This document shows, one piece after another, positions 19,844 to 31,921 of a stretch of DNA of 64,000 nt. The translations under genes and the position numbers were made by a program. The notes below the pieces were generated by a model. That model did no database searches and had not been told where the DNA came from. It saw only the letters and a program-made list of their open reading frames with translations. The stretch is from an uncultured Prevotellaceae bacterium (lineage in GTDB: Bacteria; Bacteroidota; Bacteroidia; Bacteroidales; Bacteroidaceae): contig CACYPF010000002.1 in assembly GCA_902776195.1 (NCBI GenBank), positions 62,001-126,000 of the forward strand, written 5' to 3'. Within the stretch, counting starts at the first letter, position 1. Every line of letters begins with the position of its first letter.

Positions 19844-21214
19844 ATGACACTGATAATTGTATTATTGCTGATAGCCTCCTATTTGTTGATTGCCACTGGT
19901 CATCTGACAGGTGTCAATAAAGCTGCTATTGCTATGTTCTTGGGTACGGCAGGATGGGTGTTCTATGTGTGTTATGGAACAGATTTCGTGATGCAGCAAC
20001 ACCCGCAAGATTACATTGAATATTTGTCTGGAGCACAACCGACGAGTGACTTGGTGAAATTTTTTATTTATGATAATATTTTCCTAAAGTATGTAGGTAA
20101 AGCTGCTGCTATTGTGATGTTTCTATTAGCGACGATGTCTATAATAGAACTACTTAACAATAATGGTTGCTTTGATTTCATTACAGAATGGATACGGACT
20201 CGTAATTCGAAACGACTCTTATGGACAATTACCATAGCTACCTATATTATATCTGCCAATCTGGACAACCTGACCACTACAACGATGATGTTGGTAATTA
20301 TGCATAATATTGTTCAAAGTGGCAGACAACGAATGCTCATAGGGTCTGCTATTGTCCTGGCAGCTAATTGTGGCGGATGTTTTACTGTTATTGGAGATCC
20401 CACAGGACTGATCCTTTGGGGTAATGGGGCAGTGACAGCCACCCACTTTTCCGCATACCTTGCATTGCCTTCTTTATTAGCATGGGTCATACCTACCGCC
20501 TTAATAAACTATCAGTTGCCAGACCGTTTGGTTTGTGAGTGGATTACATCTCCATATCGTGGTGATGATACAAGGTTGAATCGATGGCAGCGTATAGTAA
20601 TGTTGATAGTAGGGATAGGAGGGCTGTGGTTTATACCCACATTTCATAATATCACCAAGTTAGCACCATTTCTTGGAGCATTATGCGTGTTGAGTGTCCT
20701 TTGGATAGTTAATGAAATTTTTAATCGCAGACTGATGAATGCCGACCAGATGGCTCAACGTCGTATACCTCGTGCCATACAATATGGTGCTATCCAGCAG
20801 ATGTTATTTGTCATGGGTATAATGCTTGGAATGGGTGTTGTCACAGAGACAGGAGTCTTCAGTGACATTGCCTCATGGTTTGAAGCGAACATTCATAATA
20901 TATGGCTGGTAGGAATAGGTTCAGGCATACTCAGTTCGCTTATTGATACCTTCACTGTCGCTGTAAGTGACATCATGCTATATGATGTTGTTGCTGTTGG
21001 TGATATGGCGGTCAATGGTGCCTACTGGGAAATCATAGCATACTGTACGGCGGTCGGAGGCTGTCTGCTCTGTGTTGGCTCAACCAGTGGCGTTGCTCTG
21101 ATGAAGATGGAGCATGTTCGTTTGGGATGGTATTTGAAGAATATGACCTTAAAAGTATGCATAGGCTGGTCAATAGGTCTTGCCGTTCTTTGGATGGAAA
21201 TTAATCTAATATGA
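19844..21214 (+). CDS. nhaD: NhaD-type Na+/H+ antiporter
   Basis: The 456-residue protein has about 11-12 hydrophobic segments and the ion-transporter-superfamily motif ANLDNLTTTTMM, followed by ANCGGCFTVIGDPTGLILW, characteristic of NhaD. It exchanges sodium or lithium for protons across the inner membrane. The second half repeats the fold with LIDTFTVAVSDIML. It is followed by pfkA after 9 bp, so the two share a transcript. The direction of transport and ion preference are inferred from the family. Confidence 0.87.
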   Translation: MTLIIVLLLIASYLLIATGHLTGVNKAAIAMFLGTAGWVFYVCYGTDFVMQQHPQDYIEYLSGAQPTSDLVKFFIYDNIFLKYVGKAAAIVMFLLATMSIIELLNNNGCFDFITEWIRTRNSKRLLWTITIATYIISANLDNLTTTTMMLVIMHNIVQSGRQRMLIGSAIVLAANCGGCFTVIGDPTGLILWGNGAVTATHFSAYLALPSLLAWVIPTALINYQLPDRLVCEWITSPYRGDDTRLNRWQRIVMLIVGIGGLWFIPTFHNITKLAPFLGALCVLSVLWIVNEIFNRRLMNADQMAQRRIPRAIQYGAIQQMLFVMGIMLGMGVVTETGVFSDIASWFEANIHNIWLVGIGSGILSSLIDTFTVAVSDIMLYDVVAVGDMAVNGAYWEIIAYCTAVGGCLLCVGSTSGVALMKMEHVRLGWYLKNMTLKVCIGWSIGLAVLWMEINLI

Positions 21215-21223
21215 CATATTTTT

Positions 21224-22201
21224 ATGAGTAAAATTAAAACAATCGGTATTCTCACCTCTGGAGGTGATGCACCAGGAATGAATGCAGCAATACGTGCCGT
21301 TACTCGTGCTGGAATTTATAATGGTTTTGAGATAAAGGGAATCTATCGTGGTTACGATGGATTAATAAAAGGAGAAGTCCAGAAATTCACCACGGAAAAC
21401 GTCTCTGGTATCATCACCAGAGGTGGAACTATCCTTAAAACTGCCCGCTCTAAAGAGTTTATGACCCTTGAGGGTATGCAGAAAGCGTATGAGACATGTC
21501 AAAATGAGAAGATTGATGCTTTGGTCGTTATTGGCGGAAATGGATCTCTAACGGGTGCCCGTAATTTCGGTATGGAGTTCGACTTTCCCTGCATTGGTCT
21601 TCCTGGTACGATAGACAATGACCTTTATGGAACAGACTCTACCATCGGTTATGATACGACGATGAACACCATCATGGAGTGTGTCGATCGTATTCGTGAC
21701 ACAGCAAATTCTCATGAGCGCATCTTCTTTGTTGAAGTGATGGGGCGTGATGCTGGTTTTTTGGCCCAAAACTCAGCTATTGCTTGTGGAGCCGAGGCCG
21801 CCATTATTCCTGAGGAAATGACGGAAGTCGACCAGCTGGCACAGTTCATGGGTCGTGGCATCCGTAAGTCTAAGAAATCATGCATCGTCATTGTTTCAGA
21901 GAGCCCGAAGTGTGGCGCTCTCTATTATGCTGAACGTGTTAAGAAAGAGTTTCCAGAGTTTGATGTTCGTGTTTCTATCCTTGGACATTTGCAACGTGGT
22001 GGTAGTCCTTCTGCTCATGATCGTATCTTGGCTTCCCGTACAGGTGTCGGTGCCATCGAGGCTATCAAACAGGGACAGCGTAATGTCATGGTGGGTGTGA
22101 GGAATAACGAGGTGGTGTATGTTCCTTTCTCAGAATGTATCCGTACTGATAAACCTTTTAATAAGAAATTAATTAAGGTTTTGGATGAGTTGAGTATCTA
22201 A
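21224..22201 (+). CDS. pfkA: ATP-dependent 6-phosphofructokinase
   Basis: The 325-residue enzyme phosphorylates fructose 6-phosphate in glycolysis. The nucleotide site [16 protein letters not shown] (about 11-26), the catalytic [12 protein letters not shown] segment and the [14 protein letters not shown] motif are all present; the length is normal for bacterial PfkA. The glycine in GGDAPG is the residue associated with ATP rather than pyrophosphate use. It lies 9 bp after nhaD and ends at a strong terminator before the ATP synthase operon. Confidence 0.96.
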   Translation: MSKIKTIGILTSGGDAPGMNAAIRAVTRAGIYNGFEIKGIYRGYDGLIKGEVQKFTTENVSGIITRGGTILKTARSKEFMTLEGMQKAYETCQNEKIDALVVIGGNGSLTGARNFGMEFDFPCIGLPGTIDNDLYGTDSTIGYDTTMNTIMECVDRIRDTANSHERIFFVEVMGRDAGFLAQNSAIACGAEAAIIPEEMTEVDQLAQFMGRGIRKSKKSCIVIVSESPKCGALYYAERVKKEFPEFDVRVSILGHLQRGGSPSAHDRILASRTGVGAIEAIKQGQRNVMVGVRNNEVVYVPFSECIRTDKPFNKKLIKVLDELSI

Positions 22202-22227
22202 AAGATGTTTAAAAAAACTCCAAATAT

Positions 22228-22266
22228 AAACATTTTCGAATAAAAGTTCGGAAATGTTTTTTTTAT
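22228..22266 (+). terminator. Strong intrinsic terminator after pfkA
   Basis: AAACATTTTCGAA (22228-22240) pairs with TTCGGAAATGTTT (22247-22259), 13 bp with one wobble, over a 6-nt loop and running into a T-tract to 22266. Confidence 0.85.
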
Positions 22267-22280
22267 TTCAAAATATTTAC

Positions 22281-22288
22281 TAACTTTG
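22281..22288 (+). promoter_or_regulatory. -7 promoter box of the atp operon
   Basis: TAACTTTG 46 bp before the atpD ATG; the -33 region is the T-rich end of the pfkA terminator. Confidence 0.65.
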
Positions 22289-22304
22289 CAAAACTATAAC
22301 TTAA

Positions 22305-23861
<1,557 letters not shown>

Positions 23862-23866
23862 AGCCT

Positions 23867-24100
23867 ATGTTACAGTTGAAGATAGTTTCGCCCGAGAAGA
23901 TAGAATACACAGGAGAGGTTGAGCGCGTTCTCGTTCCTGGCTTACAGGGTCAGTTCGAAATCTTGAATAACCACGCTCCTATCATATCCATCCTCCAGAA
24001 AGGGGTGGTGGAGTATGACCAAGAGCGACTTTCCATTCTGGGCGGTTTCGTGGAGGTTCAAAAGAACGTCGTTTCGCTCTGTATAGAGAAAGAGGAATGA
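23867..24100 (+). CDS. atpC: F1Fo ATP synthase subunit epsilon (short form)
   Basis: The 77-residue product has the epsilon beta-sandwich (VERVLVPGLQGQFEILNNHAPIIS, of which GLQGQFEILNNHAP is diagnostic). The C-terminal two-helix domain that inhibits ATP hydrolysis in E. coli is absent; this short form is normal in Bacteroidetes. It joins the central stalk. Its stop overlaps the next gene by 4 bp. Confidence 0.93.
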   Translation: MLQLKIVSPEKIEYTGEVERVLVPGLQGQFEILNNHAPIISILQKGVVEYDQERLSILGGFVEVQKNVVSLCIEKEE

Positions 24101-24366
24101 TACTTGAGATAGTTCTCTCAGCATTGTTTTTTACCTTTCTGGGCATTCTTTACGTGAAAGGCTATGACATCGTCAAAAAGCATTCACAAGAGCATTTGCC
24201 TCACTTCTATCTGATAATGGCAACGATACGTATGTTGCTCGTCGCTACTGTCGTGGCATTGTACGTATTCTTCACCGAGAATAGAGAAAACGCCATCAGT
24301 TTTGCTATTATATTTATTATAATGTATGCAGTGATGATGGTTGTTACACTGAAATTAAGACATTAA
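24097..24366 (+). CDS. Small membrane protein of the atp operon (AtpI-like position)
   Basis: The 89-residue protein has three hydrophobic helices (about 3-19, 39-60, 67-85) and no obvious polar motif. It occupies the place of atpI/atpQ-type assembly helpers, between atpC and atpB, overlapping atpC by 4 bp and abutting atpB. A role in c-ring assembly or stability is inferred from position only. Confidence 0.7.
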   Translation: MILEIVLSALFFTFLGILYVKGYDIVKKHSQEHLPHFYLIMATIRMLLVATVVALYVFFTENRENAISFAIIFIIMYAVMMVVTLKLRH

Positions 24367-25431
24367 ATGAAAATAATGAATCACACGAAACGGCTACTTT
24401 GCATGGCGCTGATGTTTTTTGCCATGGTATCGGTGGTGAGCGCGGAGGATTTCTCAGCCAAGGAGGTGGTCCTTGAGCACATCAAGGACTCACACGACTG
24501 GCATGTGACCGACTATGGTGACGGCAAGTCATTGGTTATTCCACTGCCTATCATCGTGCAAAGTTCTACGGGCTGGCATGTGTTCTGCTCCTCCCAGTTT
24601 GAGCACCATGCCGATGCCAGCGGGCTCCGTCAGGGACCTTATGGACTTGCCATCGCTACCGAGGGTGACCATGCAGGTAAGATCGTTGAGAACGGAGAAC
24701 CAGTTCTCGATCTCTCCATCACCAAGACCGTTGCCGTGATGTTCATCAATGTCATTATCTTGCTTTGCTGTATCCTGCTCAGTGCACGCTGGTACAAGAA
24801 TCGCAAGGCATCGGATAATGCACCTGGTGGCTTCGTCGGCTTCATCGAGATGATGGTGATGTATGTGGTAGATGAGATCATCAAACCGGGAGTTGGTAAG
24901 GGTTACGAGAAATATACCCCCTACCTGCTCACCTGTTTCTTCTTCATCTTCACGTGTAATGTGATGGGCTTGATACCATTTCCTCCTGGCTCTGGAAATG
25001 TGACGGGTAATATCGCTGTGACATTCTTCCTAGCCCTCTGTACATTTATTATTGTGCAGTTCTCTGGCAACAAACATTACTGGAAGGATATTTTCTGGCC
25101 CGAGGTACCAACTTGGTTGAAGGCTCCTATTCCCATCATCCCTGTGATTGAGTTTGTTGGAATCTTCACCAAACCTTTTGCCTTGATGATTCGTCTTTTT
25201 GCCAACATGATGGCAGGTCATGCTATCGCAGTGGCAATCACATGTATCATTTTCCTGGTGGCAAGTCAGGCAATAGCAGTCCAGCTCTCCATGTCAGCAC
25301 TAAGTGTTATTATGAGTGTGTTCATGATGTGTCTGGAGTGTTTGGTATGTTTCATCCAGGCAATGGTGTTTACCATGCTTTCCGCCGTCTTCATCGGACT
25401 GGCTAGGGTAGAGCCCGAGCATGAGCATTAA
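24367..25431 (+). CDS. atpB: F1Fo ATP synthase subunit a with signal peptide and periplasmic extension
   Basis: The 354-residue subunit starts with a signal-like sequence (LLCMALMFFAMVSVVSA) and about 90 extra residues before the first membrane helix of the canonical subunit. The channel part contains the essential arginine in FALMIRLFANMMAGHA and ends in the usual GLARVEPEHEH tail. It forms the proton half-channels. The N-terminal extension is typical of Bacteroidetes AtpB and should lie in the periplasm. A 57-bp gap precedes atpE. Confidence 0.94.
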   Translation: MKIMNHTKRLLCMALMFFAMVSVVSAEDFSAKEVVLEHIKDSHDWHVTDYGDGKSLVIPLPIIVQSSTGWHVFCSSQFEHHADASGLRQGPYGLAIATEGDHAGKIVENGEPVLDLSITKTVAVMFINVIILLCCILLSARWYKNRKASDNAPGGFVGFIEMMVMYVVDEIIKPGVGKGYEKYTPYLLTCFFFIFTCNVMGLIPFPPGSGNVTGNIAVTFFLALCTFIIVQFSGNKHYWKDIFWPEVPTWLKAPIPIIPVIEFVGIFTKPFALMIRLFANMMAGHAIAVAITCIIFLVASQAIAVQLSMSALSVIMSVFMMCLECLVCFIQAMVFTMLSAVFIGLARVEPEHEH

Positions 25432-25476
25432 TCGAATATCGAAATAAACGAAAGAATAAAAACAATAACAATTTAA

Positions 25477-25725
<249 letters not shown>

Positions 25726-25764
25726 TCAAGCGATAAGTTATAGTTTAAGAAGTAAATACAGCGT

Positions 25765-26259
25765 ATGGATTTATTAATTCCGAGTACTGGCTTGTTGTTT
25801 TGGATGACCATTACCTTTTTGGTAGTGTTTTTCCTCCTTTGGAAGTTCGGTTTCCCAGTCATCACCGGTATGGTGGCTGAGCGCAAGGCTTTCATTGACG
25901 AATCATTGCAGAAGGCACATGAGGCGAACGAGCGACTTGCCAATATACAGAAAGAAGGTGAATCCATCTTACAAGAGGCTCGCGAGAAGCAGGCACAGAT
26001 CCTCAAAGAGGCTGCCGAGACCCGTGATGCCATCGTAGAAAAAGCCCAGGAGAAGGCGAGGGCAGAGGGTGCCCGCTTGTTGGATGATGCAAAAGCCGCC
26101 ATCGAGCAGGAGAAGAAGGCTGCCATTGCTGACATCCGCAAGCAAGTCGCTACGCTCAGCGTTGAAATAGCCGAGAAGGTTCTTCGTCAGAACCTGCAGG
26201 GCGACAGGGCGCAGATGGATTTGATTGACCGTATGCTGGATGATGTTTCTGCTAACTAA
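25765..26259 (+). CDS. atpF: F1Fo ATP synthase subunit b
   Basis: The 164-residue protein has one N-terminal membrane helix (about 8-28; FWMTITFLVVFFLLWKFGFP) and a long charged, alanine/glutamate-rich coiled coil to the end. It is the peripheral stalk linking Fo to delta. It lies in order between atpE and atpH, 15 bp before the latter. Confidence 0.95.
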   Translation: MDLLIPSTGLLFWMTITFLVVFFLLWKFGFPVITGMVAERKAFIDESLQKAHEANERLANIQKEGESILQEAREKQAQILKEAAETRDAIVEKAQEKARAEGARLLDDAKAAIEQEKKAAIADIRKQVATLSVEIAEKVLRQNLQGDRAQMDLIDRMLDDVSAN

Positions 26260-26274
26260 ATAAGGATTCTGCGT

Positions 26275-26811
26275 ATGGATATTGGAGTAATATCTGTCAG
26301 GTATGCAAGGGCTCTGCTGAAAAGTGCTACAGACCAGAAACAGGAGGAGAAGGTCTATCAGGAGATGATGACCATTGCCAAGAGTTATCTGGAGGTACCT
26401 CAGTTGCGCCATACGATAGACAATCCTATGCTTTCTAAGGACAAGAAACAGATGCTGTTGCAGACAGCCGCCGGTGACAACCCCAGTGAGCTTACCAAGA
26501 GTTTCATACAGCTTGTACTGAAGGAAGACCGCGAGAACGTGATGCAGTTCATGGCGAACAGCTATGTCACGCTTTTCCGCAAGCAGAAGAACGTCATCCG
26601 TGGAAAACTCACCACTGCAGCACGTGTGTCGGCTGAGACAGAGCAGAAGATGCGTCAGATGGTGGAGAGTAAAACTAATGGGACTGTGGAGTTCGAGACC
26701 GAGGTGAATCCCGATATCATCGGTGGCTTTATCCTTGAATATGACACTTACCGTATGGATGCCAGTGTCAAGACTCAGCTCAACAATATTCTTAACACCT
26801 TGAAAAAGTAA
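26275..26811 (+). CDS. atpH: F1Fo ATP synthase subunit delta
   Basis: The 178-residue protein starts [18 protein letters not shown], the standard OSCP/delta start, and ends with [20 protein letters not shown], the conserved C-terminal signature. It connects the b stalk to the top of F1. Length is typical. Confidence 0.95.
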   Translation: MDIGVISVRYARALLKSATDQKQEEKVYQEMMTIAKSYLEVPQLRHTIDNPMLSKDKKQMLLQTAAGDNPSELTKSFIQLVLKEDRENVMQFMANSYVTLFRKQKNVIRGKLTTAARVSAETEQKMRQMVESKTNGTVEFETEVNPDIIGGFILEYDTYRMDASVKTQLNNILNTLKK

Positions 26812-26821
26812 AAAAGTAATT

Positions 26822-28408
26822 ATGTCAGATAAAATTAAACCAAGCGAAGTTTCTCAGGTGTTGCTCGACCAACTGAAGGGCATATCCAGCGAGGAGAAGT
26901 TTGACGAGGTCGGCACCGTACTCACCGTGAGCGACGGCGTGGCTCGCATCTACGGTCTCCGCAATGCTGAAGCCAACGAGTTGCTGGAGTTCGAGAACGG
27001 TACAATGGCTATCGTGATGAACCTTGAGGAAGACAATGTCGGTTGTGTGCTCCTTGGTCCAACAGCAGGTATCAAGGAAGGACAGGTGGTGAAGCGCACC
27101 AAGCGTATCGCCTCTATCCGTGTCAACGACAATATGCTCGGACGTGTCATCAACCCGCTGGGGCAGGCTGTGGATGGTATGGGGGATATCGACCTAACCG
27201 ATTCCTTTGAGATGCCTCTCGACCGCAAGGCACCTGGTGTGATTTACCGTCAGCCCGTGAAGGAACCCCTCCAGACAGGTCTGAAGGCCATCGACTCCAT
27301 GATACCTATCGGACGTGGACAGCGTGAGTTGATCATTGGTGACCGTCAGACGGGTAAGACTGCCATTGCTGTTGATACCATCATCAACCAGAAGAGTTTC
27401 TATGAGGCAGGAAAGCCCGTGTATTGTATCTATGTTGCCATCGGTCAGAAGGCATCTACCGTAGCCACATTGGTGCAGACATTGAAGGAACACGGTGCCA
27501 TGCCTTACACCATCGTGGTGGCTGCTACCGCCGCTGATCCTGCTGCCATGCAGTATTACGCACCATTTGCAGGTGCCGCCATCGGTGAGTATTTCCGTGA
27601 CCGTGGTCTGCCTGCCCTTGTTGTCTATGACGACCTTTCCAAGCAGGCTGTAGCCTACCGTGAGGTGTCCTTGATTCTCCGCCGTCCTTCCGGACGTGAG
27701 GCTTATCCTGGTGATGTGTTCTACCTGCACTCCCGTCTCCTCGAGCGTGCTGCCAAGATGAACGAGCAGCAGGAGGTAGCAGAGCAAATGAACGACCTCC
27801 CAGAGTGCATGAAGGGTCATGTGAAGGGTGGTGGATCGCTGACGGCTCTGCCTATCATTGAGACCCAGGCAGGTGACGTATCCGCATATATCCCGACTAA
27901 CGTGATCTCTATTACTGACGGTCAGATATTCTTGGAGAGCGACCTCTTCAACCAAGGTTTCCGTCCCGCTATCAACGTGGGTATCTCTGTATCCCGTGTG
28001 GGTGGTTCCGCCCAGATCAAGTCTATGAAGAAGGTAGCAGGAACCTTGAAGATCGACCAGGCTCAGTATCGTGAGTTGGAGGCATTCTCCAAGTTCTCCA
28101 GTGACATGGATGCTGTGACGGCTATGACTCTTGACCGTGGTCGTAAGAATAACCAATTGTTGATTCAGCCTCAGTACAGTCCAATGCCAGTAGGTGAGCA
28201 GATCGCCATCTTGTATTGTGGTGTGCATGGACTGATGCGTGAAGTACCAATTGATAAGGTACGTGAGTGTCAGACAGCATTCCTCGATAAGTTGCGCACC
28301 AGTGCCCCACAAGTCATCGAGACACTTGCCGCCGGTAAGATTGACGATGAGACGACTGGCAAGATTGAGGAAATCATGTTTGATATTGCTGGAACCTATA
28401 AAGCCTGA
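26822..28408 (+). CDS. atpA: F1Fo ATP synthase subunit alpha
   Basis: The 528-residue protein has Walker A GDRQTGKT (173-180), the [12 protein letters not shown]-like segment ([18 protein letters not shown]) and a full C-terminal helical domain. It is the non-catalytic nucleotide-binding subunit of F1. It is the longest-conserved gene of the operon, placed 6 bp before atpG. Confidence 0.98.
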   Translation: MSDKIKPSEVSQVLLDQLKGISSEEKFDEVGTVLTVSDGVARIYGLRNAEANELLEFENGTMAIVMNLEEDNVGCVLLGPTAGIKEGQVVKRTKRIASIRVNDNMLGRVINPLGQAVDGMGDIDLTDSFEMPLDRKAPGVIYRQPVKEPLQTGLKAIDSMIPIGRGQRELIIGDRQTGKTAIAVDTIINQKSFYEAGKPVYCIYVAIGQKASTVATLVQTLKEHGAMPYTIVVAATAADPAAMQYYAPFAGAAIGEYFRDRGLPALVVYDDLSKQAVAYREVSLILRRPSGREAYPGDVFYLHSRLLERAAKMNEQQEVAEQMNDLPECMKGHVKGGGSLTALPIIETQAGDVSAYIPTNVISITDGQIFLESDLFNQGFRPAINVGISVSRVGGSAQIKSMKKVAGTLKIDQAQYRELEAFSKFSSDMDAVTAMTLDRGRKNNQLLIQPQYSPMPVGEQIAILYCGVHGLMREVPIDKVRECQTAFLDKLRTSAPQVIETLAAGKIDDETTGKIEEIMFDIAGTYKA

Positions 28409-28414
28409 TAGCCT

Positions 28415-29383
28415 ATGCCGAGTCTGAAGGAAATCAAAGGACGTATTGCCAGTGTTCAGAGCACCCGTAAGATTACGAGTGCGATGAAGATGGTGGCTTC
28501 GTCGAAACTCCATCATGCGCAGGTAGCCATCCAGAATATGCTGCCTTATGAGACTATGTTGGAGCACATTCTGAAGTCATTTCTGGCAGCGGAGGCAGAG
28601 GCACAGACCATCTATGATCAGGAGCGTCCCGTCAAGCGTGTCGCTCTGGTCGTCTTCTCCAGTAACTCATCACTGTGTGGTGGTTTTAATGCTAACATTA
28701 TTAAATTAATGCAGCATACGGTAGAAGGACTGAGCGAAGAGATTGGAGTGAAGAATATCGATATTTATCCGATCGGTCGTAAGGTGGCAGAGAAGGCGCA
28801 GAAGTTGGGATATAACGTGATGGGCAACTTTTCCAATATGGTCGATCATCCCAATGTTCATCAATGTATCGAGATTGCGATGGACTTAGGGCGTCGCTTT
28901 GCAGACGGTGAGATTGATAAAGTTGAGCTCATTTATCACCACTTCAAGTCAGCAGGTTCGCAGATACTTACTTCCAAGACATTCCTCCCGATTGATATCG
29001 AGAGTGAGTTAGAGCGCGATCATGAGCGTGACCTGACGACCAATATGGTGACGAAGAAGACACAGGATTATCTGAAAAAGAATAGTCGGAAGAAGGAGTA
29101 CAGGGAAAATGAGACCAAACCACTCAACGACAACTTCATTGTGGAGCCTGATATGAATACGGTACTCTCGCAGTTGATGCCGAAGATGGCTCACCTGATG
29201 CTCTACACAGCACTACTTGACAGTGTAGCCTCTGAGCATGCAGCCCGCATGGTGGCAATGCAGACGGCAACGGATAATGCCGACGAATTGCTGCGACAAC
29301 TCAACTTGCAGTATAACAAGAGTCGACAGCAAGCGATTACTTCCGAATTGCTCGATATTGTGGGTGGCAGTGTGAATAACTAG
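28415..29383 (+). CDS. atpG: F1Fo ATP synthase subunit gamma
   Basis: The 322-residue rotor shaft begins SLKEIKGRIASVQSTRKITSAMKMVA-type sequence (IKGRIASVQSTRKIT is diagnostic) and ends with ITSELLDIVGG. It is about 35 residues longer than the E. coli subunit, with an insertion around 195-235 rich in lysine and glutamate (KKNSRKKEYRENE). It closes the atp operon and is followed by a strong terminator. Confidence 0.96.
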   Translation: MPSLKEIKGRIASVQSTRKITSAMKMVASSKLHHAQVAIQNMLPYETMLEHILKSFLAAEAEAQTIYDQERPVKRVALVVFSSNSSLCGGFNANIIKLMQHTVEGLSEEIGVKNIDIYPIGRKVAEKAQKLGYNVMGNFSNMVDHPNVHQCIEIAMDLGRRFADGEIDKVELIYHHFKSAGSQILTSKTFLPIDIESELERDHERDLTTNMVTKKTQDYLKKNSRKKEYRENETKPLNDNFIVEPDMNTVLSQLMPKMAHLMLYTALLDSVASEHAARMVAMQTATDNADELLRQLNLQYNKSRQQAITSELLDIVGGSVNN

Positions 29384-29405
29384 GCTGTCAGTTATGCAGT
29401 AAAAG

Positions 29406-29453
29406 GGAGAGGGATGAGTGCAACAGACTCATCCCTCTCTCTTTGTTTTTATT
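29406..29453 (+). terminator. Intrinsic terminator of the atp operon
   Basis: GGAGAGGGATGAGT (29406-29419) pairs with ACTCATCCCTCTCT (29427-29440), 14 bp with one wobble, over a 7-nt loop, followed by CTTTGTTTTTATTT. The T-tract reaches into the stop codon of the convergent gene. Confidence 0.88.
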
Positions 29454-31806
29454 TGGTAAATATCTTTTTGCCACTATTGATATAAACACCTTGTTGGGTA
29501 GGCTGCCTAGTTAGACGGTGACCTTTTAGATCATACCATACATTCTCCTGGGCTTTTATGTTCTGCTTGACGGTCTCAATACCTGTAGTACCGAGTGTTG
29601 CCTTGATGACGACATTACCACCTGTTGGCATCGTAAAGGTGTATGATGCTCCGTCAACATGTTTCTGGGTAACTGTACCTCCACTTGATACGGTTGTGAC
29701 ATCCCATCCTATGACTATTCTGTCTGTCGAGGATGTCGCATTCAGGCACACACTTCTTCCTCCGAAAAATTTACCATCGAATATCCCCTTGCTCAGAGGG
29801 ATGTCGTTAACCGTAAACAAGATATCCTCCAGACTTTCCATTCCTTTGTTGATACTCATGGAAGTCGGTGTCCCCAAGTGGTAAAAATCAGCAATCTGCT
29901 TATAAAAGATATCCGTACGGGCTTTAACCCAGTTCCGGGCATTTGTAAGTTCTTCTTCATAGTTCGGCCACCATTGATTGATGAGTTTACGATGATTAGG
30001 ATACTCGAATTTAATCATGTCATACATGGAATCCCAGATTTCCCGTGTACCTTTCTCGTTGAGGAAGTCACCCATATAAACGGCACAGCGGTCGATAAAC
30101 ATATTGAAAAACTCCTGGTCTTCCATCAGTCTGCGGAACAAACGGGTGTGCTCATATGAGTTAGCCCAGGCACGATCAGCGTCATAGTTGGGGTTATGAA
30201 GCCATTCTATGGTATTGTATGATGCAGAAGACCCATAGAGTCCCAGTCCGAAGTCAGTGTCCTTGGCTATCCAACGCCATCTGCCCCCATCAGTTTTAGG
30301 TCTCCACATCACGATATTGTTGCCTGGGAAGTCCTGATTATTATAATAGAGGTTCATGATCATGAGGTTGGCGAACTCCCCACAATCCATCCACTGTTCG
30401 TATTCAGACATTGTATGTCCGTGCTCAGCATAGAAAGTTTTGAAGGCGTTATAGTTATCCCAGTCCCCCTCTTTCAGTTCCGACCAGTTCTCGAACATGT
30501 CGATGTCCTCCAAACCATTATAATAAGTATAGATATTATCCTCATTGGAGCGGTCCCGGATATTGAGCATACCTTTGTAAATGCCGTTAATATAGATGAT
30601 GACAGGTCGCCATGACTGCCAGTCAAGGTCTGCATGCTCTGCCATATTACGCTGAATGATGGCATCCCTCATATACAGATAATCGAAGTCATTACCCGCA
30701 TTACGAAGGGCTATCGACTTGAAGTCAGTGATGCCGGGACGTTGGTCGGGGAAGAACTCATAATCGAAACGTTTCTCACCAAAGCGTTTGTTGGCATAGA
30801 GAGCCAGAGACTTGAACTTACTATTACGGGTCGCACCTCCCATGATACGTGTCTCACAGAGCTGGTTCAGCTTACTGGTCTCGTTTCCGTTCTCGAAATA
30901 CTCAAAGTTGATAGGGCGCCGCCAGTCAAACTCGTAGTTCTTTTTACCGCTCTGATAGGTCCCATCCACATAGATTCCAATCTTATTGTCGTTTAAATAC
31001 TTATTGTCTGTAATGATGGAAACGACAGGCAGGGTCAGGCTCCTTGACGTGAAGAAGATATAGGAATGAGCCGTGGAGCGTGGTGACAGGTATCCGTCAC
31101 AGAAGATTTTGGCACGGATAATACGGTTGCTGCTGAATGTAATAGGTGTGGAGCAGATAGGACTTGTTTTCGTGGGTTCCGTTCCATCGGTAGTGTATCT
31201 GATGACCGCTCCGGCTGGTGTCCCTTCGGGCAGCGAGAGTGTCAGTTTATGTGTGCCAGCAGTGGTAAACACCCCTCCTTTCTCACTGAATACAGGCTCC
31301 CCTAATATATCTTTCACTGTCTTGCCGCAGTTGGTCTTGCCGGGAGTCGGTTCTGCCTGATAGCCCCATGAGTCACTGCCGTCAGTCTTACGTCCATAAG
31401 CAATGTTGGGAGCAGGTTGTTTCTTCATGTCAGTAATTTGGTCGACAATCTCCCCACCTTTGAAGAGATACACCTCACAGCCTTTTCCTGACTCCAAGCG
31501 GAAGTCGGTGTGAAGGTTTTTCTCCTCTTTATCACAATAGATGACGACATACTGTTTGGCACCTATGGTCCTGCTGGGCAGTTGCCATGCCTTAGCCTCT
31601 TTGTTGTTCTTTCCTAATTTATAGTTGCTGAGGTTGACAGCAGTGGTGCCGTTGTTATAGAGTTCCACCCAGGAGTCGGGGAATTCGTTCTGGTCATCCA
31701 TGATACAGTCAATGTTTGATTGCATCAATTCATTAATCACTAATTGGGCGTTTGCAGTTGTAAATATCAAAATGCAAAATACGATTATAGTTGATCTTAA
31801 CTTCAT
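29449..31806 (-). CDS. Exported CotH-family protein with lamin-tail and chitobiase-like domains
   Basis: The 785-residue protein has a signal peptide (IIVFCILIFTTANA), a lamin-tail domain (about 22-150; LVINELMQSN, VELYNNG), a chitobiase C-terminal-like module (about 175-250; IRYTTDGTEPT) and a CotH kinase-like domain (about 255-600) with the RIMGGATRNSKFKSL and FKSIALRNAGNDFDYLYMRD segments. Near the end there is a bacterial-repeat sheet and a sorting-type tail (WYDLKGHRL, GVYINSGKKIFTK). CotH proteins phosphorylate partner proteins in Bacillus spores; in Bacteroidetes the role is unknown. Its own promoter lies 27 bp upstream of the ATG. Confidence 0.87.
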   Translation of the reverse strand: MKLRSTIIVFCILIFTTANAQLVINELMQSNIDCIMDDQNEFPDSWVELYNNGTTAVNLSNYKLGKNNKEAKAWQLPSRTIGAKQYVVIYCDKEEKNLHTDFRLESGKGCEVYLFKGGEIVDQITDMKKQPAPNIAYGRKTDGSDSWGYQAEPTPGKTNCGKTVKDILGEPVFSEKGGVFTTAGTHKLTLSLPEGTPAGAVIRYTTDGTEPTKTSPICSTPITFSSNRIIRAKIFCDGYLSPRSTAHSYIFFTSRSLTLPVVSIITDNKYLNDNKIGIYVDGTYQSGKKNYEFDWRRPINFEYFENGNETSKLNQLCETRIMGGATRNSKFKSLALYANKRFGEKRFDYEFFPDQRPGITDFKSIALRNAGNDFDYLYMRDAIIQRNMAEHADLDWQSWRPVIIYINGIYKGMLNIRDRSNEDNIYTYYNGLEDIDMFENWSELKEGDWDNYNAFKTFYAEHGHTMSEYEQWMDCGEFANLMIMNLYYNNQDFPGNNIVMWRPKTDGGRWRWIAKDTDFGLGLYGSSASYNTIEWLHNPNYDADRAWANSYEHTRLFRRLMEDQEFFNMFIDRCAVYMGDFLNEKGTREIWDSMYDMIKFEYPNHRKLINQWWPNYEEELTNARNWVKARTDIFYKQIADFYHLGTPTSMSINKGMESLEDILFTVNDIPLSKGIFDGKFFGGRSVCLNATSSTDRIVIGWDVTTVSSGGTVTQKHVDGASYTFTMPTGGNVVIKATLGTTGIETVKQNIKAQENVWYDLKGHRLTRQPTQQGVYINSGKKIFTK

Positions 31807-31832
31807 TGTTTTAAGTTTATTTTAATCGTTGA

Positions 31833-31862
31833 CAAAGTTACGAAAAATCTCGTATAGGACAA
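31833..31862 (-). promoter_or_regulatory. Promoter of the CotH-family gene
   Basis: Minus-strand TAACTTTG (31833-31840) with TTG (31860-31862) after a 19-bp spacer. Confidence 0.75.
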
Positions 31863-31881
31863 AATAAATACAATAATAAAT

Positions 31882-31912
31882 TTGTTTATTCACGCAGTTT
31901 ATACTAATTTTG
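31882..31912 (+). promoter_or_regulatory. Promoter of truA
   Basis: TTG (31882-31884), 20-bp spacer, TAATTTTG (31905-31912). The box lies only 9 nt before the ATG at 31922 and overlaps an upstream TTG codon in frame, which decides against the longer start. Confidence 0.7.
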
Positions 31913-31921
31913 CACTCTGAA

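Noticed and set aside
27194-28567. Long open frame on the minus strand opposite atpA and atpG
   Set aside because: It mirrors the codon pattern of a highly conserved gene on the other strand and has no recognisable domain or own promoter.
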